This document shows positions 8,411-15,258 of a DNA stretch of 22,979 bases, in pieces. This stretch comes from a virus, in the IMG/VR virus record IMGVR_UViG_3300021226_000004, positions 1 to 22,979 of that record; one strand, 5' to 3'. The notes beneath the pieces are model-generated. The model saw nothing but the letters and a program-made list of their open reading frames with translations, ran no database searches and was not told the origin of the DNA. Within the stretch, counting starts at the first letter, position 1. Every line of letters starts with the position of its first letter. The translations under genes were made by a program, and so were the position numbers.

Positions 8411-9063
8411 TTAGCTACCCAGTTGGAGTCTTCAACATAGCGATTAGATTCTAAAGCAATATAGTCAGCCATCAAGTTACGAGCTAAAGCATAGGCTTCA
8501 GAAGACTGTAAACCGCCGTCTTCACCACGCTCAACTACTGCTCTTGCAAAAGCATTTAAAATAACAACATCACCCGGAACTTTAATTAAATCAGCATCAG
8601 CAACAAGCGGAGCCTGTGGAAGAATAACGTTAAAGCGTAATGTATACGCAGCATCAGGAATAGGAAAGACATCAACTAAAGTGTCTCCGTTAGCATCCTG
8701 ACCATTAAAGTTATAATAACTAGGTGCTCCATGAGCAGGTGCAGCACTCATAAATTGCTCAGTCATCCAAGTGGTGTGAGCCAAATTCATAAAAATATGC
8801 TGCGATGCGTTATACACATCAACAATCTTAAAGCGAACACCAGAACCAGTTAAGACATAACTAAAGATGTCTGGACTTGTAACAGCAGTTAAAGTGTCTG
8901 ATAAAGCGTTCCAGCCAAAGGCAGCTTCTACAGACGATTTAGAATCGTTTACAAGCTCACCAATCATTTTGCTATAAGCGTTCTCATTGACTGTAGAAAC
9001 CTCAGTTTCCCTAAGTCTTCGCAGTACGCTATTAACAGCCTGTAAATAAGTAGTAGTTGCCAT
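8407..9063 (-). CDS. Head-tail adaptor / tail tubular A-like protein (218 aa)
   Basis: The N-terminal helix (YLQAVNSVLRRLRETEVSTV) is followed by a helical hairpin with Trp (AFGWNALSD), a beta-sheet domain with alternating hydrophobics (YVLTGSGVRFKIVDVYN), a PIPDAAYTLRFNV strand, and a C-terminal helix (ARAVVERGEDGGLQSSEAYALA). This arrangement is the one seen in adaptors that sit under the portal in short-tailed phages, and the 'L-x-x-x-GE/ET-V' N-terminus recurs in that group. The length is typical. The start has a clear GAGGAAA ribosome site. It heads the tail block after a 47-bp gap containing a promoter-like sequence, and its stop overlaps the next ATG by four bases. Confidence 0.75.
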   Translation of the reverse strand: MATTTYLQAVNSVLRRLRETEVSTVNENAYSKMIGELVNDSKSSVEAAFGWNALSDTLTAVTSPDIFSYVLTGSGVRFKIVDVYNASQHIFMNLAHTTWMTEQFMSAAPAHGAPSYYNFNGQDANGDTLVDVFPIPDAAYTLRFNVILPQAPLVADADLIKVPGDVVILNAFARAVVERGEDGGLQSSEAYALARNLMADYIALESNRYVEDSNWVAN

Positions 9064-9073
9064 GTCTTTCCTC

Positions 9074-9102
9074 AGTGTAACACAGTTTTAGTTCTGTGTC
9101 AA
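9074..9102 (-). promoter_or_regulatory. Sigma70-like promoter with dyad in the spacer
   Basis: On the minus strand: -35 TTGACA (9097-9102), a 17-bp spacer (9080-9096) and -10 TACACT (9074-9079), preceded by TGTGT, which supplies an extended -10. An inverted repeat ACACAG / CTGTGT (9081-9086 and 9094-9099) lies across the spacer and could be an operator. The -10 is only 4/6 and transcription would start about 4 bases before the ATG at 9063, cutting into the ribosome site, so a functional role is less sure than for the other two promoters. Confidence 0.5.
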
Positions 9103-9110
9103 CAATTATT

Positions 9111-9359
9111 TTAGTTACAATCCCATTTTTTTAATGCTAAGGCTTTTCTAGTGGGTCTGCCTTTTTCGTCCTTCATAGGACCTTTAACACCTTCCATACG
9201 AGCGCAAAAGCTCTTACGACGTGCAGCCGCTTTAGGCGACTTTGCTGCTGCTTTAGCCGATACAGGTGGCTTTAGCTTAGAACCAGTAGTCTTATTGTAG
9301 TAGTCTCTACCTTTTTGGTTAAGACCACCTTCAGGGTTCTGATATACTTTTTTAACCAT
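9111..9359 (-). CDS. Conserved basic phage protein, DUF6321-like (82 aa)
   Basis: A small, strongly basic protein with an NPEGGLNQKGRDYYNKTTG block (8-26), an Ala/Lys/Pro-rich linker, and a conserved end (RRKSFCARMEGVKG, then DEKGRPTRKALALKKWDC). I recognise this as a widespread phage/environmental family of unknown function (DUF6321 by memory). It forms a group of three with the 49- and 63-residue proteins just upstream, and the start overlaps the previous stop by one base (TAATG). Lys/Arg richness suggests nucleic-acid binding or a role inside the head, but that is inference. Confidence 0.75.
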   Translation of the reverse strand: MVKKVYQNPEGGLNQKGRDYYNKTTGSKLKPPVSAKAAAKSPKAAARRKSFCARMEGVKGPMKDEKGRPTRKALALKKWDCN

Positions 9360-9508
9360 TATTTCTTCTTCTTTGCAGTCTTAGCAGCGTCTTTAAAGTC
9401 TTTAGCACTAGGAGCACCTTTAGCGCCCACTTTGCGCATCTTTTCGCCAGAGCCTTCAGCGATACGTTTACGCTTTGCAGCGATATTGGCGTAGAGTCCC
9501 TGTTTCAT
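9359..9508 (-). CDS. Conserved basic phage protein of 49 residues
   Basis: Translation from the ATG at 9508 gives MKQGLYANIAAKRKRIAEG, then SGEKMRKVGAKGAPSAKDFK, ending in a run of Lys and TAA at 9359-9361. The KRKRI-x-x-GSGEKMRK-x-G-x-KGAP block is a very common small phage protein of unknown function. Both ends are joined to its neighbours by TAATG one-base overlaps, so its start and frame are well fixed. More than a quarter of the residues are Lys or Arg. It is short enough to be missed by size-filtered gene calling. Confidence 0.85.
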   Translation of the reverse strand: MKQGLYANIAAKRKRIAEGSGEKMRKVGAKGAPSAKDFKDAAKTAKKKK

Positions 9509-9699
9509 TAGCGACCTCTACCAGCCTTTTTCATCATCTTCTTAGGTTTAGTCATGCCAGCTTCAGATAGCGCAATCGCAACAGCCTGTTTACGAGACTT
9601 AACAACTGGACCGCCTTTACCACTATGCAGAGTACCAGATTTGTACTCACCCATTACTTTACCGATTTTAGCTGGTTTCTTTTTCATTGTTGCCATCAT
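9508..9699 (-). CDS. Small basic phage protein, DUF6496-like (63 aa)
   Basis: Lys-rich at both ends, with a central motif (MGEYKSGTLHSGKGGPVVKS, then RKQAVAIALSEAGM) that I recognise as a frequent phage and bacterial small-protein family (DUF6496 by memory). Function is unknown; the charge suggests DNA or RNA binding. It has two possible starts (MMATMKKK): ATG codons at 9699, 9696 and 9687. It is followed by the 49-residue gene through a TAATG overlap. Confidence 0.7.
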   Translation of the reverse strand: MMATMKKKPAKIGKVMGEYKSGTLHSGKGGPVVKSRKQAVAIALSEAGMTKPKKMMKKAGRGR

Positions 9700-9708
9700 A
9701 GTCTCCGA

Positions 9709-10077
9709 TTAATATTGATTAAACTGAATTGCAGCGGAAGGTTCTAATTCAACAGTAACGATACAAGATGCAGTAGCGCCTGTTTCAGTTTGAACTCGAA
9801 TTTCATCACCTTCTTCTAAAGTAACGTATGCACCACCATCAAACCTTAAATAGGTTTTAGCTGCTAATGGATATTCAAAAACAATAGATACTTCCGTATT
9901 AGTGCTTTTGTCATACCACCAAGCAGTGAAGTGTTTTGGGGACGCAGTATTGTTAATAGCCCACAAAAGACTCCATTTACCAATCTGCTGCTTAGGAACA
10001 ACAAACATTGTTGTCTTTGTATTAGCAGTAAGGTTCTTTCCGTTCGAGACTGGTCTCATAGGTGTTTTAATAACCAA
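9709..10077 (-). CDS. Beta-rich virion-associated protein, unknown (122 aa)
   Basis: No family is recognised. The sequence alternates hydrophobic and polar residues with several aromatic positions (GKWSLLWAINNTASPKHFTA, WWYDKSTNTEVSIVFEYPL) and ends in beta-like strands (EEGDEIRVQTETGATASCIV), consistent with a small beta-sandwich. A decoration, collar or fibre-linked protein is plausible because it lies between the fibre genes and the tail adaptor. It overlaps the XhlA-like gene by 22 bases at its start (10056-10077), which favours the ATG at 10077 being tolerated rather than ideal; a later start at residue 6 (ATG, MRPV) is possible. Confidence 0.6.
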   Translation of the reverse strand: MVIKTPMRPVSNGKNLTANTKTTMFVVPKQQIGKWSLLWAINNTASPKHFTAWWYDKSTNTEVSIVFEYPLAAKTYLRFDGGAYVTLEEGDEIRVQTETGATASCIVTVELEPSAAIQFNQY

Positions 10078-10262
10078 TCTTTAGCTAAGGTTATACAAAT
10101 CATTACTCCAGAAGCAAGGAAAGCAATACCACCAAGAAAGCCCTTGTACCGGGTCATCTCATCTTTAACTTCGTGCATTAATTTGAGAAGCTCTTTGTGG
10201 TTGTCTTCTAAGTTTTCAACCTTAGTTTCTATCACAGCGATTCTTTCAAAGTGGTCTGTCAT
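10056..10262 (-). CDS. XhlA-like coiled-coil membrane protein (68 aa), possible holin
   Basis: Residues 3-40 form a charged coiled coil (HFERIAVIETKVENLEDNHK), followed by one hydrophobic segment (about 44-60, GGIAFLASGVMICITLA) and a short basic tail. This is the plan of XhlA/hemolysin-type proteins and some small holins, which help disrupt the membrane at lysis. The start lies 4 bases downstream of the previous stop. Together with the 3-TM holin-like gene at the left edge it gives two candidate membrane-lysis proteins in one late operon. A tail-anchored virion protein is an alternative. Confidence 0.6.
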   Translation of the reverse strand: MTDHFERIAVIETKVENLEDNHKELLKLMHEVKDEMTRYKGFLGGIAFLASGVMICITLAKDWLLKHL

Positions 10263-10265
10263 TGC

Positions 10266-10478
10266 TTACTCTTCTGTTGGTTTTGCTAGGGCTTCTTCGA
10301 GCATCTTAATAAAAGCGTTCTTTCCGACATTGAGTTGGTCAAGCGAAAACTGAGCTGACGCTATTTTCCTATCAAGGTCAATACAATGTGAAAACAGTGC
10401 TTGTTGTTCTGGTGTTAAATCTTCGTAAAAATACTCTACATCGTTTACAAAAATAGCATTTTTCTTGTCTTTAGCCAT
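10266..10478 (-). CDS. Small acidic phage protein, possibly DUF6447-like (70 aa)
   Basis: The N-terminal strand-turn-strand IFVNDVEYFYEDLTPEQQAL is followed by a long helix with heptad-like hydrophobics (LDRKIASAQFSLDQLNVGKN). This resembles a family of small phage proteins near fibre genes that I associate with DUF6447, though from memory only. A GGAGAATAAA ribosome site precedes the ATG. Function is unknown; the position between a fibre and the coiled-coil membrane protein says only that it is late expressed. Confidence 0.6.
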   Translation of the reverse strand: MAKDKKNAIFVNDVEYFYEDLTPEQQALFSHCIDLDRKIASAQFSLDQLNVGKNAFIKMLEEALAKPTEE

Positions 10479-10512
10479 TTTATTCTCCTAAGTTGTACTA
10501 CAGTTAAAAAAC

Positions 10513-10767
10513 TTATTTTACAGCATCTTTGAATGGTTGTAAATCATAGCCAGCATAGAAGTCACCTTTAGCAATCTGAATCTCTAGGTGTTCCTTATTA
10601 CGCTTAACTGTATCTGCCCAATCTTCGTCAGACATATCTTCAGGTTTGCCAGCGTTGAGTAGGTTTACGCTATCAAGTGCAGCCTTGTAGTGTTGCGCAA
10701 TTTCTTCTGCGGTAGGCGCAGCCTGTAAACTTGGGTTGCTTTGTAAGTCTTGTACGAGTTCAGTCAT
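10513..10767 (-). CDS. Small acidic helical phage protein, unknown (84 aa)
   Basis: Mostly helical and acidic (APTAEEIAQHYKAALDSVNL, then MSDEDWADTVKRNKEHLEIQ), ending in an aromatic patch (FYAGYDLQPFKDAV). No family is recognised. It directly follows the S74 fibre gene with a 1-base gap, a position often taken by fibre-assembly or chaperone proteins in tailed phages, but nothing in the sequence proves that. A GGAAAATAAA ribosome site supports the ATG at 10767. Confidence 0.55.
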   Translation of the reverse strand: MTELVQDLQSNPSLQAAPTAEEIAQHYKAALDSVNLLNAGKPEDMSDEDWADTVKRNKEHLEIQIAKGDFYAGYDLQPFKDAVK

Positions 10768-10768
10768 T

Positions 10769-12355
10769 TTATTTTCCTTCTACTTTTAATTTAAGGGAAG
10801 CTATTTCAGTTGATTGCAAATCAATGATTGCTTTGAGTTCTTGGATTGCAGCAGTTAAGGTAGCTACTAAGAATGATGTATCAATGCCTTGTGGCTTAAT
10901 AGAACCATCTTCATTAACAGCATCTTTCTCACCAATTACACAGTCAGGCACAACATCTTGAAGTTCATGTGCAATAAATCCTTGACCATCAGAACCATTT
11001 GATTTCCATGTATATGTAACGGGTTTAAGTTTAGCTACAGTAGCCAATGCGCCTGTCATTGGTGCAACATTTTCTTTTAAACGATAATCTGATGATGTGC
11101 TATAAGTTGTAGTAGAGCCAGAAGATTGAATATAACCAATAAGTCCGTTTCCGTTGTAAAACAATAAATGGTTAAATCCTGTTGTTCCAGAACCTGCGCT
11201 TGATATAGAGCTTCCACTTACTTTACTAATTTGAAACCCTTGAATAGATGCGCTAGGTTGAGAAGTGCAACCAACTAAGAAATTTCCAGCAAAATCAAAT
11301 ATACCTCTAGGATTACCATCACCATCAGATAACACAATGTAGTTACTTGCTGTGCGGATGTCTAGACCGCCTTGATTGCCGTTGTAAGTACCAAGAATAG
11401 TGTTTTTTGCACCCGAAGTAACATATAAGCCAGCACCAGCACCAATCATTGTATTGTTTGAACTAGTTAAATTTGCACCAGCTGTAATACCAACAATAGT
11501 ATTGTAAGCACCTGTGCTATTTGTATAACCAGCTTGATAACCAACTAAAACATTTCCACCAGTTCCTGTAGTATTACTATATCCAGCTTGATAACCTACT
11601 GCTGTATTATTAGATGCGGTGGTGTTAAAAGCTAAAGCATTTCTACCAATAGCCACATTGTTACTGCCAGTAGTGTTGGAATTTAAAGGTTGAAAACCTA
11701 TTGCCACATTTGAATCACCAGTAGTATTTGCGCCCATTGCTGATTGCCCTACTGCCACATTTAATGCGCCTGTGGTATTGCTTTGCATAGCTATATAACC
11801 AACAGCAGTATTGTTACTTGCAGTATTGTTGTACAAAGTTTGATAACCTACTGCTGTGTTGTTAGAAGCGGTGGTGTTTGAAAATAAAGAATCTTGTCCA
11901 ATAGCGGTATTAGAAGCACCAGTAGTATTTGTGTATAAAGAAGCACGACCAAAAGATGAGTTTCCGTTACCAGTAGTTGTACCAGCAGAAGATAAATAAC
12001 CAAAAGCTGAGTTGTAATAACCTGAAGTATTTGCTGCTAAAGCACTTCCACCAAAAGCTGCGTTTGCTGCCCCTGTAGCTGTTGCAGCCATAGCACCACT
12101 ACCAATAGCAGTATTACTAGCAACAGCACCACCACCCTTACCAACAGTAAGACCTGATATAGAAGCATCATTAGTAGTAGTTACTGTAGTGAAATTGACA
12201 CTTGCGCCAGTACCAATCAGTTGTACTGGACTAGAGGCTGCATTACCAACCCATAATTTCTTATCGGTGATGTTAGTAGCGACTTCACCTTGAACTAAGG
12301 TGGTTGGTGTTGCAGTCGTTGTAACACTGTTTTTTAATTTAATTGTAGTAGCCAT
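10769..12355 (-). CDS. Tail fibre with repeated head-domain motifs and C-terminal S74 chaperone (528 aa)
   Basis: Residues 1-50 form an attachment segment (KLKNSVTTTATPTTLVQGEV). From about 75 to 340 there are many copies of an NTTGSNNVAIG / NTAVGYQAG motif, like the beta-roll head repeats of trimeric adhesins. The last 108 residues are a peptidase S74 (intramolecular chaperone) domain, with the diagnostic SSDYRLKENV (421-430), YTWKSNG, GFIAHELQDVVPD, and a C-terminal coiled coil (AAIQELKAIIDLQSTEIASL). In this family the domain drives trimerisation and then cleaves itself off before the Ser-Asp. It is therefore a trimeric receptor-binding fibre. The GGAGG ribosome site lies inside the end of the upstream fibre gene, 11 bases from the ATG. 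Confidence 0.88.
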   Translation of the reverse strand: MATTIKLKNSVTTTATPTTLVQGEVATNITDKKLWVGNAASSPVQLIGTGASVNFTTVTTTNDASISGLTVGKGGGAVASNTAIGSGAMAATATGAANAAFGGSALAANTSGYYNSAFGYLSSAGTTTGNGNSSFGRASLYTNTTGASNTAIGQDSLFSNTTASNNTAVGYQTLYNNTASNNTAVGYIAMQSNTTGALNVAVGQSAMGANTTGDSNVAIGFQPLNSNTTGSNNVAIGRNALAFNTTASNNTAVGYQAGYSNTTGTGGNVLVGYQAGYTNSTGAYNTIVGITAGANLTSSNNTMIGAGAGLYVTSGAKNTILGTYNGNQGGLDIRTASNYIVLSDGDGNPRGIFDFAGNFLVGCTSQPSASIQGFQISKVSGSSISSAGSGTTGFNHLLFYNGNGLIGYIQSSGSTTTYSTSSDYRLKENVAPMTGALATVAKLKPVTYTWKSNGSDGQGFIAHELQDVVPDCVIGEKDAVNEDGSIKPQGIDTSFLVATLTAAIQELKAIIDLQSTEIASLKLKVEGK

Positions 12356-12356
12356 A

Positions 12357-13277
12357 TTAGAATGAGCCTCCGTCGATTGTTCCGTTTATTTTTGACCCTG
12401 CCAATGTAGTAATCCATGCTGGGTCAGCATAGCTACCGGTTGTGTAGACACCATTAGTGACTGTTCCTGCATTACCACTAATAGAGCCTGTAATTAATGT
12501 GCTAAATGTTTTATCGCCAGTAATGGTTTCTGTACCAGCTAAATGCACTAAAGTATTATCTGCAACAACTGCTGCAGTACCAAGACCTAAATTAGTTCTA
12601 GCTGTAGAGACAGAAGGTAAATCACTAAGGTTATTAGCTTTTGCTAAAAAACTATCACCAGCAGCGTAAGCATCGACCCAAATAGTTCCGGTATATACTT
12701 TCATTACACCGCTGATAGAATTAAAATATAACTCTCCAGCTTGTAAAGCATTACCATCATTATCTAATACAGGGTCAGCTATTTTAGCGCCTAAATACCT
12801 ATCATCAAAACTATCATAAGCAGCTAAAGTAGCGTCTCTTGCTGATTCTGCTGCTGTTTGTGCATTTGCTGCACTTGTAGCGCTGGAAGCTGCATTAGTT
12901 GCAGAAGTAGAGGCGCTAGAGGCTGAACTGCTTGCTGAAGTAGCACTTCCTGATGCGGCAGTAGCTGAGCTTGCTGCGTTTGTAGCAGATGTGGAAGCGC
13001 TTGATGCACTACTTGCAGCATTGGTTGCAGAAGTTGATGCTGCACTTGCGGAATTACTTGCATTAGTTGCCTGTGTTGTTGCTGTCGTTGCAGAACTCGC
13101 TGCGTTAGTTGCAGACGTAGAAGCACTGCTTGCTGAATTGGAGGCTTCCGCAGCAGAGGCTTGTGCTTGATTTTTAGATACTTCTGCGGCTGAAGCGGCG
13201 GCACGTGCTAAAATTGCTTGACTATTAGCGTCATTAGTAGCATCGCCTGAACCGCCGGGACCTCTATATAGGGACAT
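12357..13277 (-). CDS. Ala/Ser-repeat fibre or fibre-stalk protein (306 aa)
   Basis: The N-terminus (MSLYRGPGGSGDATNDANSQ) and the long Ala/Ser/Thr coil after it are typical of phage fibre stalks. Residues 38-145 are nearly pure A/S/T/N, and ASTSATNAASSA recurs at 52-63, 80-91, 94-105 and 122-133. All are offset by multiples of 14 residues. The C-terminal part contains DDRYLGAKIADPVLDNDGNA and LYFNSISGVMKVYTG (a common fibre domain), then an NLSDLPSVSTARTNLGLG motif and SYADPAWITTLAGSK, ending DGGSF. It probably forms a trimeric rod linking the virion to a tip. The start has an AGGAG site 5 bases upstream. It is the first gene after the capsid terminator-like hairpin. Confidence 0.75.
   Translation of the reverse strand: MSLYRGPGGSGDATNDANSQAILARAAASAAEVSKNQAQASAAEASNSASSASTSATNAASSATTATTQATNASNSASAASTSATNAASSASSASTSATNAASSATAASGSATSASSSASSASTSATNAASSATSAANAQTAAESARDATLAAYDSFDDRYLGAKIADPVLDNDGNALQAGELYFNSISGVMKVYTGTIWVDAYAAGDSFLAKANNLSDLPSVSTARTNLGLGTAAVVADNTLVHLAGTETITGDKTFSTLITGSISGNAGTVTNGVYTTGSYADPAWITTLAGSKINGTIDGGSF
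12879..13124 (-). repeat. 42-bp-register repeat in the fibre stalk
   Basis: Four copies of a 36-bp coding unit (for ASTSATNAASSA) start at residues 52, 80, 94 and 122 of the 306-residue protein, with offsets of 28, 14 and 28 residues. The register of 14 residues equals two heptads, so length change by recombination would keep the coiled-coil phase. Confidence 0.7.
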
Positions 13278-13290
13278 TCAGACTCCTTGA

Positions 13291-13327
13291 CTTGTTTAAA
13301 GACACTCAGCGAATGTTCTTAAACAAG
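13291..13327 (-). promoter_or_regulatory. Second hairpin overlapping the terminator tail
   Basis: On the plus strand, CTTGTTTAAAGA (13291-13302) and TCTTAAACAAG (13317-13327) are inverted repeats with one bulged base and a 14-base loop. In the minus-strand RNA the 5' arm begins with the base that closes the upstream UUCG hairpin and includes its short U-rich tail, so the two structures touch or compete. It ends 8 bases before the AGGAG site of the fibre gene. Confidence 0.5.
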
Positions 13328-13346
13328 ACAGCCCCGAAGGGCTATC
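13327..13346 (-). terminator. UUCG-loop hairpin after the capsid gene
   Basis: In the minus-strand RNA GAUAGCCC, loop UUCG, then GGGCUGUC: eight base pairs, one of them G-U, closed by C-G around the very stable UUCG tetraloop. It is followed by CUUGUUUAAG, only a weak U-run. It lies 18 bases below the capsid stop codon. It is probably a leaky terminator or a 3' stabilising hairpin that lowers fibre expression relative to capsid. Confidence 0.6.
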
Positions 13347-13363
13347 CTGAATAGCTTAAAAGA

Positions 13364-14317
13364 TTAAGCGTTTACTGCGAGTACGAAACCAGCTTCTGGA
13401 CGTACTGTCTTCACACCAAACAATGTGTCTGCTGTGTAGAGAGTTGCCAAGTAGTCTTGCTTGTACTGAGTCTGTGAGCGAACACCAACTTGCTCAGCCA
13501 ATACCATTGTGTCGGTATGGAATAACAAAGCTGCTTTAACATCGCCACCAACAGAGTTGTTAGCATCAGTTTCGATAACAGGCATATTGCTAGATACAAA
13601 TACATCAATGCCATACAAAGAACCGATTTGACCAGTGTTAACACCACGACCATCAACGAAGTCGCTAGAGTTGTAGCGGTCAACGCCCATGATTGCATTG
13701 CGTAGTGATGGTGGGATTGCAAACTTACGACCATCCATTGGAACATCAGCGTCGTCCATCAACTGGATGAGCTTACGGAAACCAGCGTCAGTGAATACGT
13801 CAGAAGTTACAACTGTATCTTCAGCGTAAGCTGTGAGACCTGTAACAGCGTCGATATAGTAGCTGTTGCTATGAACCCAAGAAGATGTACCATTACCAAA
13901 AGTCTGACCCAAAGTAATTAAAGAGTCGTCAACTTTCTTAGCCAAAGCGTAACCAGCGTCTTCTGTGTAGAAAGAACGTAGGGAAGCCAAAGCCTGAGCT
14001 TCAGTGATGTCCTCGATGAAACGTGAGTATTCAAAATGTTGATTGATGAGAACTTGTACTTCGCTCTCTGTATCAGCTTGAATGGTAACTGCAGTGTTAG
14101 CAGCTTTAGCAGTTGCTGTACCACGAGTTGGTTTAGGGATATGCAGTGTATCGCCTTTTTTACCACGGAAAGACATCTTGCGAACAAGGTTTGCCAATAC
14201 TAGGTTCTTTTTATAGGCTGCTACTACCTCATCACTCCAGATTTCTGGAATGAAGGTTGCTGCGTTTGTGTTGTTTACGATGGATGTTGAACCACCCGGA
14301 TATGCTACTTTTGCCAT
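13364..14317 (-). CDS. Major capsid protein, HK97-fold type (317 aa)
   Basis: The N-terminal arm (residues 1-20) leads into FIPEIWSDEVVAAYKKNLVL, the standard opening of HK97-fold coats in which a helix precedes the first domain. The KGDTLHIPKPTRGTATAK strand segment follows, then a long central helix (EYSRFIEDITEAQALASLRS, ALAKKVDDSLITLGQ) and a C-terminal segment with DVFVSSNMPVI, which is usual for this class. Its size fits. The gene follows scaffold and is followed by a terminator-like hairpin, as expected for the most abundant virion protein. The ATG has an AAAGGAAAT ribosome site. I cannot say which podovirus capsid family it joins. Confidence 0.85.
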   Translation of the reverse strand: MAKVAYPGGSTSIVNNTNAATFIPEIWSDEVVAAYKKNLVLANLVRKMSFRGKKGDTLHIPKPTRGTATAKAANTAVTIQADTESEVQVLINQHFEYSRFIEDITEAQALASLRSFYTEDAGYALAKKVDDSLITLGQTFGNGTSSWVHSNSYYIDAVTGLTAYAEDTVVTSDVFTDAGFRKLIQLMDDADVPMDGRKFAIPPSLRNAIMGVDRYNSSDFVDGRGVNTGQIGSLYGIDVFVSSNMPVIETDANNSVGGDVKAALLFHTDTMVLAEQVGVRSQTQYKQDYLATLYTADTLFGVKTVRPEAGFVLAVNA

Positions 14318-14348
14318 GATTTATTTCCTTTGATTAGAAATTCTAAAA

Positions 14349-15185
14349 TTACTTAACTCGCCCTTCAGCGTATGCTGCCATGATTTCATCTGACATTTGC
14401 ATATATCTGTCTGGGTCTGTCATTCTCAATTTAATTAGGTCTGCTCGACGATATACTTTTCTACTAACTTCGCCAGCGCTACCAACATCAACTGAGGCTG
14501 CCCTTAATGCTGCGTCTTGAGCTTTGCTTTGAGCTTCATCATTTTTAACAGTTTGAGCCTGTTGTTTGATTTGTTTCAGTTCCTTGTAGGTACTTAACAA
14601 TTCATCGGCAGATTCAAAGTCATACTGTGAGTCAGCTTTAGCAAACAAGTTCAATCGAATCTGAGAAGATTTAACCCAATCTTGGAAACCAGCATCTTGT
14701 GCGATGGTTGCAAAATCAGGATGTTTAGCCGACAGTTGTTGTGCCGTCTTCATCTTCTTCATTTCTAATGCTGCTTGTCTTGCTTCAATTACTGCAGGGT
14801 GCTTCTCAACTTGTCTGTTAACAGCTTTAGCTGGGTCTACAAAAAAGTCTTCTTCAAGCGATTCTTCAATCGGCTTAGCCTGTTTAGCCTGAGTCTCGAG
14901 TTGTTGTTTCAACAGTTGGTCTGCTAGACTGCGTACTTCGTGAACCTCGTTTGCTTGACGACCTATTAGCTTCTCAGCTTCTTGGTGCATCTTTACAATC
15001 TCTTCAACAGACTTACCCTTGTATTTCTCAGGGATAATATCGTCTAGGACTGATTCACTTGGTTTGCCAACCTCTTCAGTGTTGTCCGCTCTCGTGGAGT
15101 CCGGAACTGGGGTTGTAACATCTTGTACTGTCTCTGCTTCGTTACTATCAAACAGTTCTTCTTCTTGGATAAAATTTGCTGCCAT
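14349..15185 (-). CDS. Scaffolding protein (278 aa)
   Basis: Very rich in E, Q, K and A, with an acidic disordered N-terminus (1-45), then IPEKYKGKSVEEIVKMHQEA (about 51-70), a common phage-scaffold segment. Long helices follow, with a Gln-rich coil (YKELKQIKQQAQTVKNDEAQ). The C-terminal basic helix-turn-helix (KVYRRADLIKLRMTDPDRYM) is the coat-binding tail seen in podovirus scaffolds. It lies directly before the capsid gene, 31 bases apart. AGGAGA 6-7 bases before the ATG supports the start. Scaffold proteins template procapsid assembly and leave before or during packaging. Confidence 0.8.
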   Translation of the reverse strand: MAANFIQEEELFDSNEAETVQDVTTPVPDSTRADNTEEVGKPSESVLDDIIPEKYKGKSVEEIVKMHQEAEKLIGRQANEVHEVRSLADQLLKQQLETQAKQAKPIEESLEEDFFVDPAKAVNRQVEKHPAVIEARQAALEMKKMKTAQQLSAKHPDFATIAQDAGFQDWVKSSQIRLNLFAKADSQYDFESADELLSTYKELKQIKQQAQTVKNDEAQSKAQDAALRAASVDVGSAGEVSRKVYRRADLIKLRMTDPDRYMQMSDEIMAAYAEGRVK

Positions 15186-15236
15186 TTAAAGTCTCCTGTC
15201 ACCGAATCAAGTGATTTTAGGATTTATAATCTGAGG

Positions 15237-15253
15237 CTTTACTTTCGGTAAAG
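15237..15253 (-). promoter_or_regulatory. Small hairpin in the scaffold leader
   Basis: Inverted repeat CTTTAC / GTAAAG around a 5-base loop, 50 bases upstream of the scaffold start and just after the zinc-ribbon stop. Six pairs with no U-run, so it is not a terminator. It may be a processing or stability element. Confidence 0.3.
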
Positions 15254-15258
15254 GTATC

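Noticed and set aside
12824-13204. 126-residue frame opposite in phase to the Ala/Ser stalk
   Set aside because: Low-complexity shadow of the repetitive fibre gene, with biased Gln/Leu/Pro composition only.
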